Shown in pieces: positions 1 to 8,822 of a stretch of 33,315 nt of DNA (positions are counted from its first letter, which is position 1; every line of letters begins with the position of its first letter). Origin of the DNA: Garicola koreensis (GTDB lineage Bacteria > Actinomycetota > Actinomycetes > Actinomycetales > Micrococcaceae); assembly GCF_014195445.1 (NCBI RefSeq), contig NZ_JACIBT010000010.1, positions 1-33,315 of the forward strand, read 5' to 3'. The translations under genes and the position numbers were made by a program. Under the pieces are notes generated by a model that made no database searches, was not told the DNA's origin, and saw only the letters and a program-made list of their open reading frames with translations.

Positions 1-2343
1 GAGCCCGACGTCGAATCCGACGATCCGCTCGATGAGTCGGAGCTTGCCGATCCGTTGGACGAGTTGGAAGACGACGAGGACGACGACGCCCCAGCATCCG
101 CCGCGTCCGAACTGGACGATGAGCTCGACGTCGACGCTGAAGCCGGCAGGTCCAGAAAACTCGTGCCAGATCCAGCCGGTGCTGCTTCCGGCGCGCACCT
201 GGTACCAGCCCCCGCTGCGGTCCAGCACATCGACCTCAGTATTGGGGGCCACAGTGCGCTGCACCGCGTGGCTCATCCCCGCACCGGAGCGCATGTTGAC
301 CCCCTCGGTGGTTCTCACAGCATCCGAGTCCGACGCCGAAGCACCGGTGGCGGTGGCGGCCGGATCCGAGGAGCCCGAATCTGAGGAGTCCGAATCCGGA
401 GCATCTGAACCCGGAGCGCCCGAGGATCTGTCGGAACTGGAGGACCCGGATCCCTCGGTGCTGGAGGAGACCTCGTTGCTGGAGGATTCTGGTGCGTTAT
501 CAGCAGGCGCTGCGTCGGCGTCCTGCTGGGTGCCGCGCAGATGATCCGCATACATCCACAGGGTGCTGCCGTCACGCTCGAAGCTCGCCCACTCGCCGCT
601 GCGACCGGTGATCTGAACACCGGTGCCGGGGTTCAGCACCGTGACCACTGGCTGGTCCGTCCCCGCGCCGCTGCGCGCGTTGAGGTACACCCCGTCTACT
701 GTGTGGGTGGCGGTGGGAGCCTGCGATGGGTCGTCATCGGATGTGTCCGACGCGGTCGAAGAGCTGCTCTGCTCCGAGGCCTCCGATGCGCCGCCTTCAG
801 ACCCGGAGCTCTCTGAGCCAGCGCTGTCGGATGCGGGGCTGCCAGAAGCTGAGCTGCCAGAACCCGCCTTATCAGAACCAGCGCTGCCGGATTCGGAGCT
901 GCCAGCGGCGGAACTGTCAGGGGTTGAGCTCTCCGCAGCTGAGTTGTCAGAATCAGCGCTGGAGGAGTCTGCCGATGACCCGTCGGAGAGGTAGGAGCCG
1001 TGCGACCACCCCTGCTGACCATTGGACCGCCGGATCTGTACCCAATCTCCGTCAGTGGAGACGACGCTGACGCGCTCACCGGCCGGCATTCCTCCGACCA
1101 CCCCATGTGCGGTTGCCGGGCCGCTGCGCACGTTCAGCGCAGTGGTGACCTCATGCGTCTGCGTGCCAGAGTCTGCCGCTGGCTGCGAGGCGTCGGCATC
1201 GCTGGCTGACGATGTCTGCGAGGAGCTCTCTGATTCGTCGGCAGGCTCCAGGTAGGCGCCGTGGGACCAGACCTGCTCACCGCGGCGGGTGAACTGCACC
1301 CAGTCACCGGAGGTGGCGGTCACGGTGATCAGTTCGTCGGTGGGCATCCCCTGGCGGATGGCGTGGTTCGTGCCGGGGCCGCTGCGGGCGTAGAGCGGCT
1401 CGGTGACGCGGTGCTGCCCCGCTGAGCTGGACCCTGCCGGTGTCGGTCCGGAGGAGTCGGCAGAGGTCCCTGCCGGAGCGTCCGGGGTGAGGTGGCCGTG
1501 CCGCACCCATCCTGTTTGGTCACCGGCGGTGACGCGCACGAAACCGTCGGCGGCGTCTCCGGGCGCTGAGGTCAGTTCTGCTCCGCGGTCCAGCTGCGCC
1601 AGCATCTCAGCATTCGGGCTGGCTGAGGCCAGCAGCTTCGTGCTCTGCGCGGCGTAGTAGTCGCAGCTGGATGGTTTGTCGCGCTGTTGGACGCGCTGAG
1701 CATTGTTCTGCAGGTCCACGCCGCGCTCAGCGAGCCACGCTGTGGGGTCCAGCGCGGTGCCGGTGTGCCAGCCGCCCCGCCAGATCTCCAGATGCAGGTG
1801 CGGTGTCACGGTGGGCCCGGAGTCACCGACGACGCCGACCGTGTCGCCGGCACTGACGGAGTCACCGACGCTGACGTGGGACTCAGCGTCCCACACGTGC
1901 AGATAGCCGGAGTGGTAGACCTGACCGCCGATGTTGTGGCGCACCACGATGAAGCCGGCCCGGCTGGCAGTCCCATCGACGGTGCGCACCACGGTGCCGT
2001 CACTGATCGCGGTGATGGGCGTTCCTTCAGCAGTCACGAGATCCTGTCCCTGGTGATTGGCAAAGGCTCCCTGCACAGACATGCAGCGCGGCCCCGTGCC
2101 GGTGGAGAAGGTGTAGCTCTGCTCAGCCAGCGGGTCAGCGAAAGTGCCCGCAGTGCTGCCGGTGCTGATGCTCACCCCGGAGGCCAGGCCTGCTGCCGGT
2201 GCGGTGTGGCCGGAACCGGTCAGCGGCTGCGGGAGGCCATTGGTGATGGGGGCATCAGCCGCGTGGGCGGCGGCGACTGAAGCTGGCAGCGTCAGGCCGA
2301 CGGCGAGCGTGCCGACGACCGCCGACGAGAGTTTCTTCGGCAC
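1..2343 (-). CDS. Secreted M23-family peptidase-like protein with five SH3b repeats (3' end outside window; apparent frameshift)
   Basis: Likely cell-wall hydrolase or peptidoglycan-binding protein. I read it from a GTG at 2343, which has GAGGA eight bases upstream; an in-frame GTG at 2358 lacks a ribosome site. Residues 1-29 form a signal peptide (KK, hydrophobic stretch, AHA-A cleavage-like end). The M23 fold spans about 70-205, with H97 and D101 (HQGQD) and the H182-L-H184 pair as metal and catalytic residues. SH3b-like repeats follow at about 234-290, 311-370, 397-455, 546-605 and 676-735, each with an 'xRSGPGT...W' pattern and joined by Ser/Asp/Gly-rich linkers. The frame stays open to base 1, but from residue 729 its residues stop resembling the protein, while a neighbouring frame continues the SH3b end and a Ser-rich linker (see 156-159). 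The family call is firm. Cell-wall localisation is inferred. Confidence 0.85.
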   Translation of the reverse strand, partial: MPKKLSSAVVGTLAVGLTLPASVAAAHAADAPITNGLPQPLTGSGHTAPAAGLASGVSISTGSTAGTFADPLAEQSYTFSTGTGPRCMSVQGAFANHQGQDLVTAEGTPITAISDGTVVRTVDGTASRAGFIVVRHNIGGQVYHSGYLHVWDAESHVSVGDSVSAGDTVGVVGDSGPTVTPHLHLEIWRGGWHTGTALDPTAWLAERGVDLQNNAQRVQQRDKPSSCDYYAAQSTKLLASASPNAEMLAQLDRGAELTSAPGDAADGFVRVTAGDQTGWVRHGHLTPDAPAGTSADSSGPTPAGSSSAGQHRVTEPLYARSGPGTNHAIRQGMPTDELITVTATSGDWVQFTRRGEQVWSHGAYLEPADESESSSQTSSASDADASQPAADSGTQTHEVTTALNVRSGPATAHGVVGGMPAGERVSVVSTDGDWVQIRRSNGQQGWSHGSYLSDGSSADSSSADSDNSAAESSTPDSSAAGSSESGSAGSDKAGSGSSASGSPASDSAGSESSGSEGGASEASEQSSSSTASDTSDDDPSQAPTATHTVDGVYLNARSGAGTDQPVVTVLNPGTGVQITGRSGEWASFERDGSTLWMYADHLRGTQQDADAAPADNAPESSSNEVSSSTEGSGSSSSDRSSGAPGSDAPDSDSSDSGSSDPAATATGASASDSDAVRTTEGVNMRSGAGMSHAVQRTVAPNTEVDVLDRSGGWYQVRAGSSTGWIWHEFSGPAGFSVDVELIVQFGRGGCWGVVVLVVFQLVQRIGKLRLIERIVGFDVGL
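156..159 (-). other. Apparent frameshift at an A4/T4 run in the M23-SH3b gene
   Basis: On the minus strand the reading frame reaches His-Glu-Phe at a run of four T. Kept in frame, the following residues are hydrophobic and Arg-rich, unlike the rest of the protein. Dropping one T gives Phe-Leu-Asp-Leu-Pro, the usual end of an SH3b repeat, and then a Ser/Asp/Gly-rich linker to the window edge, matching the other linkers. This is either a sequencing or assembly error or a true one-base insertion. Confidence 0.7.
806..970 (-). repeat. 15-bp tandem array (11 units) encoding a five-residue Ser-rich linker
   Basis: Eleven consecutive degenerate 15-bp units lie in the linker between SH3b repeats 3 and 4. 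On the minus strand each encodes a pentapeptide such as DSSSA, DSDNS, ESGSA, GSDKA, GSGSS or ASDSA, with Ser or Ala at fixed positions (residues about 459-513). A shorter, weaker array of the same period lies at about 368-460 in the linker before SH3b repeat 5. Whole-codon units mean copy-number change would lengthen the linker without breaking the frame. Confidence 0.75.
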
Positions 2344-2451
2344 AGGTCTTTTCCTCACTGGTCGTGGTGCAGTAACGACTCCATAGCGGCTGGCCGGCAG
2401 CTCCTGGCGCGATGGGAATGGGAAGCCGCGGAGCCGTGGCAAGCCTGAGGT

Positions 2452-2485
2452 CACTGTAGTCAGGCGCTCAGGGTTGGCTACAGTG
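2452..2485. promoter_or_regulatory. Inverted repeat CACTGTAG-N18-CTACAGTG upstream of M23 gene
   Basis: A perfect 8-bp inverted repeat with an 18-base spacer lies about 110 bases upstream of the M23 gene start. It could be an operator for a dimeric regulator or the stem of a leader hairpin. Which protein, if any, binds is unknown. Confidence 0.4.
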
Positions 2486-2553
2486 CGTGTTTCGACCTGT
2501 AGTTGAAGGACAGTGGTGCCGCTCTGTGCTGAGACCCAGGCGCGGCGGACAGA

Positions 2554-2601
2554 GAAGAGAGCCCCTCGGCCGGCCGATTGGCCTGTCGAGGGGCTCTCTT
2601 C
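2554..2601 (-). terminator. Intrinsic terminator-like hairpin after the symporter gene
   Basis: GAAGAGAGCCCCTCG at 2554-2568 pairs perfectly with 2587-2601 around an 18-base loop that is itself GC-rich. It begins about 60 bases beyond the symporter stop. Read on the minus strand, the arm ends in TTCTCT, a weak T-tract. It is the strongest hairpin in this gap. Confidence 0.65.
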
Positions 2602-2661
2602 TTCCCGCTCCGGTCAGCTCAGCGCTGACTGGTCATTCAGGGCTGACTGGTCATGAAACGA

Positions 2662-4314
2662 CTATGCCTTGTACCCCACAGTCTCGGTGGACTCCTTCTG
2701 CGGCACATGGACCATGTCCTCAGGACCGGGGATGTACTCCGGGTCCTCCATCAGACGGCCGGCCCGGCGGTCGGCGATGTACTGCTGCATCTCCTTCTTC
2801 ACCACCGGAGCCAGGATGCACAGGCCGATGACGTTGATGAAGATGCACAGGAACAGCGCGGCGTCGGCGAAGTCGATGATGTTGGCGAAGGTGACCACGC
2901 AGCCGATGACGATCATCACGCACACAATGAGCCGGAACGTCATGTCTCCGGCCATCGACTTGCCGAACAGGTAGCGCCACGCCTCCAGGCCGTAGTAGGC
3001 CCAGGTGATCAGCGTGGAGAAGGCGAACATGGCCACGCAGATGGCCAGCACCACCGAGAAGCCCGGAATGAAGGAGTCGAAGGCGTTGGAGGTCAGGCCC
3101 ACTGGGTTCTCGTGACCCACCCCGATGGAGGCCTCGAAGTCGGCCGGCCACGCGAAGATGATCACCAGAGCGGTCATGGTGCAGACCACCACGGTGTCGA
3201 TGAAGGGCTCCAGTGCGGCAACGAATCCTTCGGAGACCGGACGGCGGGTCTTCACCGCGGAGTGGGCGATCGGGGCTGAGCCGATGCCGGCCTCATTGGA
3301 GAAGGCCGCGCGCTGCACGCCGATGATGATCACCCCGAGGACGCCGCCGCTGATTCCTTCGGGGCTGAAGGCTCCGGAGATGATCTGACCGACGGCCTCA
3401 CCGAGGTTTCCGATGTTGGCGAGGATGACGATGAGCGCACCCAGCACGTAGATGCCGGCCATAATCGGAATCAGTTTGCTGGTGACCGCACCGATGGATT
3501 TGATGCCGCCGATGATGACCAGCGCCACCAGGCCGGCAAAGATGATGCCGAAGAGGAAGGCGAACCATGTGGCATCCAGGAAGTCGAAGGTGGAACCGCC
3601 GGTCTGGGCATCGATCGTTTCGCCGGCTGAGGTGATGGCGCCGTATGTCTGGTTGGCCTGGAACATGCCGCCGCCGATGACACCGAAGAGCATGATCGAG
3701 ATGGCGAACACGCCGGTGATGATGGCCACCGGGACCTTGCCCAGCCGGTGGAAGGCCACCGGAAGGTATTTGAACGGGCCGCCGTGGACGTTACCATCGG
3801 CGTCGATGGTGCGGTAGCGGACTCCCAGTGTGCACTCAACGAACTTGGTGCACATACCGAAGAGACCGGCCAGGACCATCCAGAAGGTGGCACCGGGTCC
3901 GCCGAGGGAGACCGCGGCAGCCACACCGGCAATATTGCCCAGCCCCACAGTGGCCGACAGTGCTGAAGTCAGCGCCTGGAAGTGAGAAATCTCTCCTGGA
4001 TCGTCGTCACGGGAGTACTTGCCGCGGATGACTTCCAGCGAGGTCTTGAATCCGGTGAACTGGACGCCCTTGAAATAGATGGTGAATGAGATGGCGGCGA
4101 CCACAGCCCACAGCACCACCAGCGGACCGTCCCACAGTGTGGCCTCTTCCGGAAATGGCGCGCCCAGGGGAACGGTGACTTCAGTGCCGAAGATGAGATT
4201 GACGAAGAATCCGGTGGCGTTGCCGAAGACTTCATCAATCGTGTCGGCGACCTGCTGAAGGCCGGAGACTTGCTCCTCGGCCCCCATGGCCGCAATATGT
4301 CCCAGTGGATTCAT
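2662..4314 (-). CDS. alsT: Alanine/glycine:cation symporter (AGCS family)
   Basis: Sodium- or proton-coupled importer of alanine or glycine in the cytoplasmic membrane, 550 residues. The family signature is clear: GLGNIAGVAAAVSLGGPGA in the first third and SNEAGIGSAP in the middle, with about ten hydrophobic segments. The cytoplasmic C-terminal tail (after about residue 500) is polar and charged. The ATG at 4314 follows GAGGGGGAT at good spacing; an ATG nine codons inside is less well placed. It is a single-gene unit with its own upstream region and a hairpin downstream. Exact substrate and coupling ion cannot be read from the sequence. Confidence 0.9.
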   Translation of the reverse strand: MNPLGHIAAMGAEEQVSGLQQVADTIDEVFGNATGFFVNLIFGTEVTVPLGAPFPEEATLWDGPLVVLWAVVAAISFTIYFKGVQFTGFKTSLEVIRGKYSRDDDPGEISHFQALTSALSATVGLGNIAGVAAAVSLGGPGATFWMVLAGLFGMCTKFVECTLGVRYRTIDADGNVHGGPFKYLPVAFHRLGKVPVAIITGVFAISIMLFGVIGGGMFQANQTYGAITSAGETIDAQTGGSTFDFLDATWFAFLFGIIFAGLVALVIIGGIKSIGAVTSKLIPIMAGIYVLGALIVILANIGNLGEAVGQIISGAFSPEGISGGVLGVIIIGVQRAAFSNEAGIGSAPIAHSAVKTRRPVSEGFVAALEPFIDTVVVCTMTALVIIFAWPADFEASIGVGHENPVGLTSNAFDSFIPGFSVVLAICVAMFAFSTLITWAYYGLEAWRYLFGKSMAGDMTFRLIVCVMIVIGCVVTFANIIDFADAALFLCIFINVIGLCILAPVVKKEMQQYIADRRAGRLMEDPEYIPGPEDMVHVPQKESTETVGYKA

Positions 4315-4341
4315 CGTGCTGATCCCCCTCAGGTGGGTGCA

Positions 4342-4369
4342 GTGATAGGTGACGCTGGTCTAGCAACAA
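4342..4369 (-). promoter_or_regulatory. Candidate promoter of the symporter gene
   Basis: On the minus strand TTGTTG (4364-4369) and TATCAC (4342-4347) are 16 bases apart and end 27 bases before the ATG at 4314. A second possible pair further upstream is TTGCGA-N17-CAATAT at about 4438-4466. Neither is close to consensus. Confidence 0.3.
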
Positions 4370-4459
4370 TTGTCTGTAGGCTGGTTCAGCTCCTCGACTA
4401 ACTGCAAGGAAAATGTAGCAACCTTCGGACAGATGAGGGAATATTGCCAGATTCTTGAG

Positions 4460-4475
4460 CGTGTCGCAAGTCACA
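4460..4475. promoter_or_regulatory. CRP/GlxR-like site upstream of the symporter gene
   Basis: CGTGTCGCAAGTCACA matches 8 of the 10 arm positions of the cAMP-receptor consensus TGTGA-N6-TCACA, with the right half perfect. It overlaps the upstream candidate -35 box of the symporter. Matches of this quality occur by chance, so this is tentative. Confidence 0.3.
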
Positions 4476-4490
4476 TTGGAGCGGACATGA

Positions 4491-4530
4491 CGACGCCGCC
4501 CCCTCCAAGCGTTCGGAGAGGACGGCGTCG
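4491..4530 (-). terminator. Hairpin downstream of gatB
   Basis: CGACGCCG (4491-4498) pairs with CGGCGTCG (4523-4530), and a further partial stem lies inside. It starts about 30 bases past the gatB stop, as expected for the end of gatCAB transcription. There is no T-tract on the minus strand, so termination by this hairpin alone is uncertain. Confidence 0.45.
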
Positions 4531-4561
4531 CGGGAAGCTCAGGGTGAAGTGAGGGGTGGAA

Positions 4562-6075
4562 CTAGGGGGTCATGCCCAGCTTCTCCAGCACGATCTCCTT
4601 GACCTTGGCCGCATCAGCCTGACCCTGGGTCTCTTTCATCACTGGGCCGATGAGGGCGCCGATGGCCTTGAGCTTTCCGCCCTGGACCTTCTCAACGACG
4701 TCGGGGTTCTCCGCCATGGCCTTCTCCACCGCCGCGGTGAGCGCACCGTCGTCGGAGACGACCTCCAAACCGCGTACGGTGACGATGTGGCTCGGGGCTC
4801 CCTCCCCCGCCAGGTGATGCTCCAGGACTTGGCGGGCGATCTTGTCGTTGATCCGCCCCTGCTCCACCAGCTGGTTCAGCTCCACGACGGTGGCCGGCTG
4901 CACATCAAGGGCGGCAGGGTCAGCATCACGAGTCTTGGCCAGCCGTGAGATCTCGCCCATCCACCATTTGCGCGCCGCTGCAGGGGCTGCGCCATGGGCC
5001 ACTGTCTCCTCAATCTGGTCGATCAGGCCGGCGGCGACGACGTCGCGGAACTCCGCCTCGGAGAACCCCCAGGCTTCGCGGAGCCTGCGACGGCGTTCGG
5101 CCGGCGGCTCCGGCAGCTGCGCGCGCAGCTGCTCGACCCAGTCTGCGGTGACGCTGATCGGCACCAGGTCCGGTTCGGGGAAGTAGCGGTAGTCGTCGGC
5201 GTCGGACTTCGGGCGTCCGGAGCTGGTGGTCCGGGAGTCCTCCTTCCAGTGGCGAGTCTCCTGGACCACACTGCCGCCTGCGGAGAGCACCCCGGCATGC
5301 CGGCGGATCTCGTAGTGCACCGCGTGTTCGACCGCGCGCAGCGAATTGACGTTCTTGGTCTCTGAGCGGGTGCCGAAGGTGGCAGATCCTTTGGGCATCA
5401 GGGACACGTTGGCATCGCAGCGCACGTTGCCGCGCTCCATGCGGGCCTCAGAGATGTTCAGACCCTTCACGATGTCGCGCACTGCAGTCGCATAGGCCCT
5501 GGCGAGCTCCGGGGCGCGGGCTCCAGCACCGGTGATGGGTTTGGTCACAATCTCGATCAGCGGCACGCCTGCACGGTTGTAGTCGACCAGCGAGTACTCC
5601 GATCCCTGGATGCGTCCGGTGCCACCGGCGTGGGTGAGCTTTCCGGCGTCCTCCTCCATGTGGGCGCGCTCGATCTCGATACGGAAGACTTCGCCGTCGT
5701 CGAGCTCGACGTCGAGGTGCCCGTCGAAGGCGATCGGTTCGTCGTACTGACTGGTCTGCCAGTTCTTGGGGGTGTCGGGATAGAAGTACTGTTTGCGCGC
5801 GAACCGGCAGAAGGATGCGATCTGGCAGTTCAGCGCCAGGCCCAGCTTGATGGCCGACTCCACGGCCGCACCGTTGAGCACCGGCAGGGCGCCCGGCATC
5901 CCCAGGTCCACCTCGTTGACGTTGGTGTTGGGATCATCGCCGAAGGCGTTGGGTGCGGAGGAGAACATTTTGGTCGCGGTGTTCAGCTCCACGTGGATCT
6001 CAAAGCCCATCACCGGCTCATAGGTCTCCAGCGCGGCCTCAAAGCTCAGCGGCGCCGCGTCTGTGGTGCTCTGGC

Positions 6076-6079
<4 letters not shown>
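4562..6079 (-). CDS. gatB: Asp-tRNA(Asn)/Glu-tRNA(Gln) amidotransferase subunit B
   Basis: Subunit of the GatCAB complex that binds misacylated Glu-tRNA(Gln) or Asp-tRNA(Asn) and activates the acyl group for amidation. The 505-residue length is normal. Visible motifs are the N-terminal [52 protein letters not shown] and [15 protein letters not shown], then a helical YqeY-like C-terminal domain ending [11 protein letters not shown] chose the ATG at 6079 because GGAGGT sits six bases upstream and its ATGA overlaps the gatA stop; a longer frame reaches 6112 but lacks this. It is the last gene of gatC-gatA-gatB. Confidence 0.97.
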
Positions 6080-7595
<1,516 letters not shown>

Positions 7596-7599
<4 letters not shown>

Positions 7600-7892
7600 T
7601 CCCCGTCCATGATGGCAGGAACCTTGAATCGTCCGTCCTGGGCATCGGGGGCATTGGCCAGGGACTCTTCGGCGGTGAAGACGTGCCCGACCTCGTCGCG
7701 GCGGAACACGTTGCGCAGCTCCACCGGGTGGGAAGTGGCCGGCACCTCATCTGCGGCAGCCTCCTGCACGGACTTCACCGAGTCGACGATGACGCCGAGC
7801 TCCCCGGTCATCTTGTCCAGCTCCTCATCGGTCATGGCGATGTGGGCAAGTGCGGACAGATGCTCCACATCGGCGCGCGAGATCTCAGGCAT
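7596..7892 (-). CDS. gatC: Asp-tRNA(Asn)/Glu-tRNA(Gln) amidotransferase subunit C
   Basis: Small subunit (98 residues) that wraps GatA and stabilises the GatA-GatB interface. The start [20 protein letters not shown] and the later DVPATSHP-like segment (here [20 protein letters not shown]) are typical of GatC. The ATG at 7892 follows AAAGGGAG. It is the first gene of gatCAB and lies 80 bases downstream of the phosphatase stop on the same strand, so it may have its own promoter in that gap. Confidence 0.95.
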
Positions 7893-7972
7893 GCATCTCC
7901 CTTTAATGTTGGTTGGGCGGTTCTCTGTGGGCCAGTTTACTGGCCGCGGCTCGGCCCCGAAGGACCGGAATC

Positions 7973-8755
7973 TCAGGAGGTGACGTCAACCAGGATGACG
8001 GTCACATTATCGCGGCCGCCGTGGCGCAGCGCCTGGTGGATGAGCCAGTCCACGGTGTCCTGCGCGTTGTGGCCGGCGTTGAGGATGTGGGCGATCTGCT
8101 CGTCGGTGAGCTCCCCGGTCAGCCCGTCGGAGCAGACCAGCAGCCGCTGGCCGGAGGCGACTGTGGCCGTGCTGAAGTCTGCGTCCCACATGTCTCCGGC
8201 GCCCAGCGCCCGGGTGATGACGTTGCGCTGCGGGTGGTTCTCCACCTCATCGGCAGTGATCATGTCTGAATCCAGCAGCTCCTGCACCTGCGAATGGTCG
8301 CGGGTGAGGCGGATGAGGGCACCATCGTTGAGCAGGTAGGTGCGCGAGTCGCCGATGTTGAACACCAGCCACTGCCACTGGCCGGTGCCTCCCGCATCGG
8401 CGTCGGCAGTGCCACCGTGACCGGGAACCACCACCGCACCGGTCAGCGTCGTGCCGGCCTTGGAGTCGGTGGCTGCGCGGATGCGGGCGTCGGCGTCGTC
8501 GAGGAACTGTTGGATCTCTCCCTGGCCGACTTTGCCGCCGGCGGCCTCCCAGCCTTCGGCCAGCGCCTGAACGGCGACTGAGGATGCCACCTCACCAGCC
8601 TCGTGGCCTCCCATACCGTCGGCGACGGCGAAGAGCGTATCGGTGACCACATAGGAGTCTTCGTTCAGTTCCCGGCGCAGCCCCACGTGAGAGCCGTAGC
8701 CGTAGTCGGCGTAGGGCTCCGGGGTGGTCTCGGGGCTGTCGGCGCTCAAAGTCAC
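7973..8755 (-). CDS. PP2C-family serine/threonine protein phosphatase
   Basis: Metal-dependent phosphatase of 260 residues consisting of the catalytic domain alone. Motifs in order are RRELNEDS (E32, D33), DGMGGHEAGE (metal ligand D46, G47), FNIGDSRTYL, CSDGLTGELTD (D210) and RDNVTVILVDV (D249). No membrane segment or extracellular sensor is present, unlike mycobacterial PstP, so it should be cytosolic. The start is GTG 8755 with only a weak GGGTG upstream. No Ser/Thr kinase, RodA or PBP gene lies nearby, so the usual pstP/pkn context is missing. It lies between the cyclase and gatCAB, all on the minus strand. The family call is firm; the substrate is unknown. Confidence 0.92.
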   Translation of the reverse strand: MTLSADSPETTPEPYADYGYGSHVGLRRELNEDSYVVTDTLFAVADGMGGHEAGEVASSVAVQALAEGWEAAGGKVGQGEIQQFLDDADARIRAATDSKAGTTLTGAVVVPGHGGTADADAGGTGQWQWLVFNIGDSRTYLLNDGALIRLTRDHSQVQELLDSDMITADEVENHPQRNVITRALGAGDMWDADFSTATVASGQRLLVCSDGLTGELTDEQIAHILNAGHNAQDTVDWLIHQALRHGGRDNVTVILVDVTS

Positions 8756-8822
8756 GCACCCATCTTGTCATGAATCGCGACAGATTCGTGACCAAATTGT
8801 GTCCCGCCTGTGACGTGTGCGC

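Larger units (their letters stand above)
2344..2661. other. Intergenic region between M23 gene and symporter; no gene seen
   Basis: These 318 bases hold no convincing coding frame. From left to right there is the ribosome site of the M23 gene (GAGGA just upstream of 2343), an 8-bp inverted repeat (2452-2485), a 15-bp perfect hairpin that probably ends the symporter transcript (2554-2601), and a direct repeat of GCTGACTGGTCAT at 2624-2636 and 2642-2654. The promoter of the M23 gene should lie here, but I could not fix a -35/-10 pair. Confidence 0.6.

Noticed and set aside
2359..2550. Possible c-di-AMP (ydaO) riboswitch before the cell-wall hydrolase gene
   Set aside because: Such riboswitches precede many actinobacterial cell-wall hydrolases, but I could not find their conserved core segments here.
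4235..4474. 79-codon minus-strand frame upstream of and overlapping the symporter start
   Set aside because: No ribosome site or conserved pattern; it runs out of frame into the symporter gene and covers its likely promoter.
4315..4500. Possible glycine riboswitch before the alanine/glycine symporter
   Set aside because: No tandem aptamer-like conserved segments are visible in the leader.
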